Positions 25,592 to 28,634 of a stretch of 28,634 bases of DNA are shown here, piece after piece (positions within the stretch are counted from its first letter, which is position 1; every line of letters begins with the position of its first letter). The DNA lies in assembly GCA_047921075.1 (NCBI GenBank), contig JBLRWS010000033.1:1-28634 (forward strand). Direction: 5' to 3'. The notes beneath the pieces are model-generated. The model searched no databases. It was not told the origin of the DNA and saw only the letters and a list, made by a program, of their open reading frames with translations. Source of the stretch: JBLRWS01 sp047921075. Lineage in GTDB: Bacteria; Bacteroidota; Rhodothermia; Balneolales; Balneolaceae. Made by a program: the position numbers and the translations under genes.

Positions 25592-26185
25592 ATGACTATT
25601 CTGCCCATTATCATTCTTGCCGTTGTGTTGGTTATCTTAATCGCCGTTCCGGTATCGATTTACAACCGGCTGGTAACCCTCCGCAATCGGTTCGAAAACG
25701 CCTTTGCCCAAATTGATGTACAGCTGAAACGCCGCTACGACCTCATTCCAAATCTGGTAAACGTAGCCAAACAGTATATGAAGCACGAAAAAGAGACCCT
25801 CGAAGCGGTGATTCAAGCACGCAATATGGCCGCGCAAACCGAGGAGCAAGTCTCGAAGCAGCCGGGTGATCCCGATGCCATGCAAAAACTGATGGGTGCC
25901 GAACAGCAGCTTTCCGGTACATTGGGCCGCCTCTTCGCCCTTTCTGAAAGCTATCCCGATCTGAAGGCAAACCAGAATATGATGCAGCTCACGGAAGAGC
26001 TGACCTCTACCGAAAACAAAATATCGTTTGCGCGACAGGCATTTAACGATGCGGTGATGGCATTCAACACCGCCCGGGAAAAGTTCCCCAATATTGTATT
26101 TGCCAACCTCTTTGGGTTCCAGCAGGCACGCCTCTTTGAGCTGGATGTAGAGGAAGCGCGTCAGGCACCCAAGGTGGAATTTTAA
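25592..26185 (+). CDS. lemA: LemA family protein
   Basis: A 197-residue membrane-anchored protein. One N-terminal transmembrane helix (about residues 2-24, ILPIIILAVVLVILIAVPVSIYN) is followed by a helical-bundle domain with the LemA signature: NRLVTLRNRFENAFAQIDVQLKRRYDLIPNLVNVAKQYMKHE, then ENKISFARQAFNDAVMAFN and FPNIVFANLFGF near the end. The biochemical role is unknown; the domain is probably outside the inner membrane. The ATG at 25592 is preferred over a TTG at 25502 because the promoter lies between them and the family starts just before the helix. The M48 protease gene follows after 18 bp, a pairing seen in many bacteria. Confidence 0.93.
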   Translation: MTILPIIILAVVLVILIAVPVSIYNRLVTLRNRFENAFAQIDVQLKRRYDLIPNLVNVAKQYMKHEKETLEAVIQARNMAAQTEEQVSKQPGDPDAMQKLMGAEQQLSGTLGRLFALSESYPDLKANQNMMQLTEELTSTENKISFARQAFNDAVMAFNTAREKFPNIVFANLFGFQQARLFELDVEEARQAPKVEF

Positions 26186-26203
26186 CCGAATCAACACACC
26201 GCG

Positions 26204-28147
26204 ATGAACTTTTTTGAAGCACAGGAACGGGCAAAGAAAAAAACCGTTCAGCTGGTTATTCTCTATATCATCGCCGTTGTGCTTATGATCGTATCGGTGT
26301 ATGTGGCGCTGGTATTGCTACTCAACTTTGGTACCGCCATGCCGGTTGGTTGGCACCCCGCCCTTTTTACCGGTGTAGCGGGTATTACCCTGCTGCTCAT
26401 TATCTCCGGAACACTCTTTCGCGTAGCGCAGCTTCGCAAAGGGGGAAGTGCCGTGGCTGAACTGCTCGGCGGCCGCCGGGTTAACGTCTCCACCGACGAC
26501 CTAAAGGAGCGTCAGCTCATCAATGTGGTAGAAGAGATGGCCATCGCCTCCGGCACGCCGATGCCCGACCTCTATATTCTGGACCATGAAGAGAACATTA
26601 ACGCCTTCGCCGCAGGATTTGGCACCGATGATGCCGCCATCGGCGTAACACGCGGCACACTCGAGAAACTGAGCCGCGATGAACTGCAGGGGGTCATCGC
26701 CCACGAATTCAGCCATGTGTTGAATGGTGATATGCGTCTCAATATTCGCCTGATCGGTATCCTGAACGGTATCTTGTTAATTCATATGATGGGGCTTTTA
26801 TTGATGCGGTCGGTCGTATACAGCGGCGGGATGAGGCGGCGCAGCAGCAGCGGAGGAAGCGGTAACAGCGGCAACGCCACGCTGGTGATTATCCTCTTTG
26901 GACTGTCGCTGATTGTGATCGGTTATATCGGGATGCTCTTCGGCCGTGTGATACAGGCTGCCGTATCGCGGCAGAGGGAATACCTAGCCGACGCAGCCGC
27001 TGTACAATACACGCGCAATCCGGATGGTATTGCCGGAGCCCTGCAGCGCATCAAGCGCATCGCAAAAGGGAGCGATATTCAAGATGCACACGCCGTAGAG
27101 TGCAGTCACCTTTTCTTTGCCAGCAGCTTCAGCACCGCCCTGAACGCACTTTTTGCCACCCATCCTCCCCTCGATAAACGAATTGAAGCGATTCGCGGTG
27201 CCGTACCGCCGCCAGAGCAGCCACTCACCAAAAAATCGGCTGCTGCAGGCCCTGTCCCATCCTCCCCTAAAACCGAGGCCGGCCGACACGCCACCGGCCC
27301 GCTCGCGGATACTCTTCCGCTGCGCGAAATTCTGCTCGCCTCCATCGGCACCATCGCCACATCGGGCGTGGAACGAGCCCGCTCGCTGCTGAGCCACATA
27401 CCGGATGAGCTACACAAAGCCGCACACGAACCGCTCGCCGCCGAGGCGGTAGCCTATGGATTGATTTTGTGCCAGTCAGAATCGTCCGAGGCGGACAAAA
27501 AAGCCCTGGCAACGAACCTTCTTTCACCCGATATAGCCGGTGAAGTAGAGCGGCTATACCCGCTGCTGGACACGCTCGAAGAACGGTATGCACTGCCATT
27601 GGCAGAGCTGTCGATTCCCGCTCTGCGTCAGATGAGCGACAGCCAGTACGGTCAGTTCCGGCAGATCTTGCGCAACCTGATTGACCAGGATGAGCGGGTA
27701 AGCCTGTTTGAGTTTGCCCTCGAAAAACTGATCGAACACCGTCTCGATGCTCATTTTAAACGATCTGAGATGAGTGAGGTTCGCCATTTCCGCCTCAAAC
27801 CGATGGGGAACGAACTATCGGTGATACTCTCCACGCTGGCCCACGCCTGCGAAACCGACACACAACAGGCGTGGGAATCGGCTGTGGCCTCCCTCGGGAA
27901 AGCCGCGCCGGATAACCTGGAGCTTCTCCCTCCCGCCGACTCCTTTCCCGGATTGCTGGATGGGGCAATCGACGAATTTGCGCACGCCGCCAATCCGGTT
28001 AAGAAAGCGCTGCTCAACGCCATGGCGCACGGTGTGATGAGCGACGACCGCCTCTCCATGAACGAGTATATGTTGCTTAAAGCCATTGCTGAATCCATTG
28101 GCACCCCCATTCCGCTGCATGTGATGCCGGCTGAAGAGAATCTGTAG
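26204..28147 (+). CDS. M48-family (HtpX-like) membrane metalloprotease with long C-terminal extension
   Basis: A 647-residue zinc protease of the inner membrane. Hydrophobic segments lie at about 16-40, 54-72, 181-203 and 226-249. The active site is HEFSH (His167, Glu168, His171) in LQGVIAHEFSHVLNGDM, and the third ligand is Glu259 in SRQREYLADAAAVQYTRNP. A glycine/serine-arginine-rich loop (209-224) sits between helices 3 and 4. HtpX is about 290 residues, so roughly 330 more residues follow. They are largely helical and soluble, with Pro/Ala-rich linker SAAAGPVPSSPKTEAG, and end in LLNAMAHGVMSDDRLSMNEYMLLKAIAESIG, which resembles a TerB-like acidic repeat. Coupled to lemA 18 bp upstream. 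Likely role: quality control of membrane or envelope proteins (inferred). Confidence 0.9.
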   Translation: MNFFEAQERAKKKTVQLVILYIIAVVLMIVSVYVALVLLLNFGTAMPVGWHPALFTGVAGITLLLIISGTLFRVAQLRKGGSAVAELLGGRRVNVSTDDLKERQLINVVEEMAIASGTPMPDLYILDHEENINAFAAGFGTDDAAIGVTRGTLEKLSRDELQGVIAHEFSHVLNGDMRLNIRLIGILNGILLIHMMGLLLMRSVVYSGGMRRRSSSGGSGNSGNATLVIILFGLSLIVIGYIGMLFGRVIQAAVSRQREYLADAAAVQYTRNPDGIAGALQRIKRIAKGSDIQDAHAVECSHLFFASSFSTALNALFATHPPLDKRIEAIRGAVPPPEQPLTKKSAAAGPVPSSPKTEAGRHATGPLADTLPLREILLASIGTIATSGVERARSLLSHIPDELHKAAHEPLAAEAVAYGLILCQSESSEADKKALATNLLSPDIAGEVERLYPLLDTLEERYALPLAELSIPALRQMSDSQYGQFRQILRNLIDQDERVSLFEFALEKLIEHRLDAHFKRSEMSEVRHFRLKPMGNELSVILSTLAHACETDTQQAWESAVASLGKAAPDNLELLPPADSFPGLLDGAIDEFAHAANPVKKALLNAMAHGVMSDDRLSMNEYMLLKAIAESIGTPIPLHVMPAEENL

Positions 28148-28170
28148 GGCGTCGACAACTCCATTCTCCT

Positions 28171-28238
28171 CAGGTTTCTCAGAAGAAACAAAGTTTGTGA
28201 GCGATCAGGGCGAAACCCGGATTCGGATCAGAAACCTG
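28171..28238. repeat. Inverted repeat CAGGTTTCT / AGAAACCTG with competing short hairpin
   Basis: CAGGTTTCT (28171-28179) and AGAAACCTG (28230-28238) pair perfectly across a 50-nt loop. The core GTTTCT (28174-28179) can instead pair with AGAAAC at 28184-28189 around loop CAGA. It lies between the convergent M48 and DUF4405 genes. It has no T tract, so termination is doubtful; chance is possible. Confidence 0.3.
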
Positions 28239-28264
28239 TTGAGGGGCCGATGATCAACCCCGCT

Positions 28265-28576
28265 CTATTTGGCCATCTTCATATCGTTCCGGGCGGTGTC
28301 GGCCAGGTATCGCATCAGGCTCAAGAAAGCTTTCCAGTCGATGATGACGTGGGCAATGGTCAGGCTCACCGCAACCAGGGCAACAACCAGGTGATACTCA
28401 CCGATGTCGTGCCGGGTTAAACCGAGAATAAACGGCTCGCGGCCGGCGGCCTGTCCGTGCGGTGCGAGCCACATCAACAGGCCGGTTATCAGCACCAGGC
28501 TCCACACGAACATCATCGACAGGGCAACCACAGCCCTTACCAGAATTTTCGGTCGTACTGTTCTTTTTTTCATCAT
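28265..28576 (-). CDS. Small DUF4405-type membrane protein (possible heme-binding)
   Basis: A 103-residue protein with two transmembrane helices (about 11-37 and 60-80). The second carries HDIGEYHLVVALVAVSLTIAHVIIDW with His56, His62 and His76, like the DUF4405 family, which resembles part of a diheme cytochrome b. His40 closes the first helix. Function unknown; the histidines suggest heme b or metal coordination (inferred). The start may be Met1 (28576) or Met2 (28573). GGGAGA lies a few bases upstream as a rare good Shine-Dalgarno sequence for this window. An inverted repeat at 28603-28626 lies just upstream and may be its operator. Genes beyond the window edge on this strand are not visible. 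Confidence 0.75.
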   Translation of the reverse strand: MMKKRTVRPKILVRAVVALSMMFVWSLVLITGLLMWLAPHGQAAGREPFILGLTRHDIGEYHLVVALVAVSLTIAHVIIDWKAFLSLMRYLADTARNDMKMAK

Positions 28577-28602
28577 GGTATCTCCCGTATGTATATGAAG
28601 TG

Positions 28603-28626
28603 TACCATCTTATTATGTAGATGGTA
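28603..28626. promoter_or_regulatory. Inverted repeat TACCATCT-N8-AGATGGTA upstream of the DUF4405 gene
   Basis: Perfect 8-bp arms (28603-28610 and 28619-28626) around 8 nt, centred about 38 bp before the ATG. The spacing and symmetry suit a dimeric repressor such as a PadR, TetR or MarR protein. A further ATGGTA lies at 28575-28580 overlapping the start codon. The regulator, if any, is outside the window. Confidence 0.5.
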
Positions 28627-28634
28627 TGGAGGAA

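Overview
The window looks like a housekeeping/accessory chromosome segment from a member of the Bacteroidota/Rhodothermota/Balneolota group, most likely a marine or halophilic Balneolota-type bacterium. This is inference from gene content. The pointers are an alternative Bacteroidota-type GlmU, a DUF5686 outer-membrane protein with a carboxypeptidase-regulatory-like domain, a short AraC regulator with an N-terminal CxxC domain beside CopA, a TorF-like porin, a near absence of Shine-Dalgarno sequences, and a textbook Bacteroidota-type promoter (TTTG-N19-TATATTTG) in front of lemA. A BCCT osmolyte transporter fits a saline habitat. No mobile element, CRISPR array, tRNA or rRNA was seen.

Layout. 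1-1844 (minus): ptsH-ptsI, overlapping by 8 bp, with ptsI running off the left edge. 2011-2481 (plus): an ElaA-like acetyltransferase. 2478-4430 (minus): a soluble PAS-HisKA-HATPase-REC-HPt hybrid kinase. 4431-4766: non-coding, with a DnaA-box-like inverted pair. 4767-9747 (minus): glmS, then an AraC-type regulator with a CxxC N-domain, then the copper ATPase copA. glmS is divergent from the alternative glmU (9831-11042, plus). 11320-15156 (plus): an outer-membrane porin, a BCCT transporter and a tandem universal stress protein, closed by a clear intrinsic terminator. 15209-16903 (minus): a secreted M1-type metallopeptidase, divergent from hisS (17064-18335, plus). hisS converges on the ABC-F protein ettA (18341-20014, minus) with 5 bp between stop codons. 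20421-23027 (plus): a DUF5686 protein. 23100-25286 (minus): amt followed by a TorF-like porin. 25592-28147 (plus): lemA and an M48 protease with a long C-terminal extension. 28265-28576 (minus): a small DUF4405 membrane protein with an inverted repeat upstream.

How the genes may work together. GlmS and the alternative GlmU cover the two ends of UDP-GlcNAc synthesis and share an 83-bp divergent intergenic region. The AraC-type protein probably senses copper through its CxxC N-domain and controls copA. Two transport loci pair an inner-membrane transporter with an outer-membrane porin (porin+BCCT+Usp; Amt+TorF), suggesting dedicated two-membrane uptake of an osmolyte and of ammonium. LemA and the M48 protease form a familiar envelope-associated pair. 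Nothing seen is clearly an undescribed system. The most interesting leads are the CxxC-AraC regulator, the porin-BCCT-Usp module and the hairpin between amt and torF.
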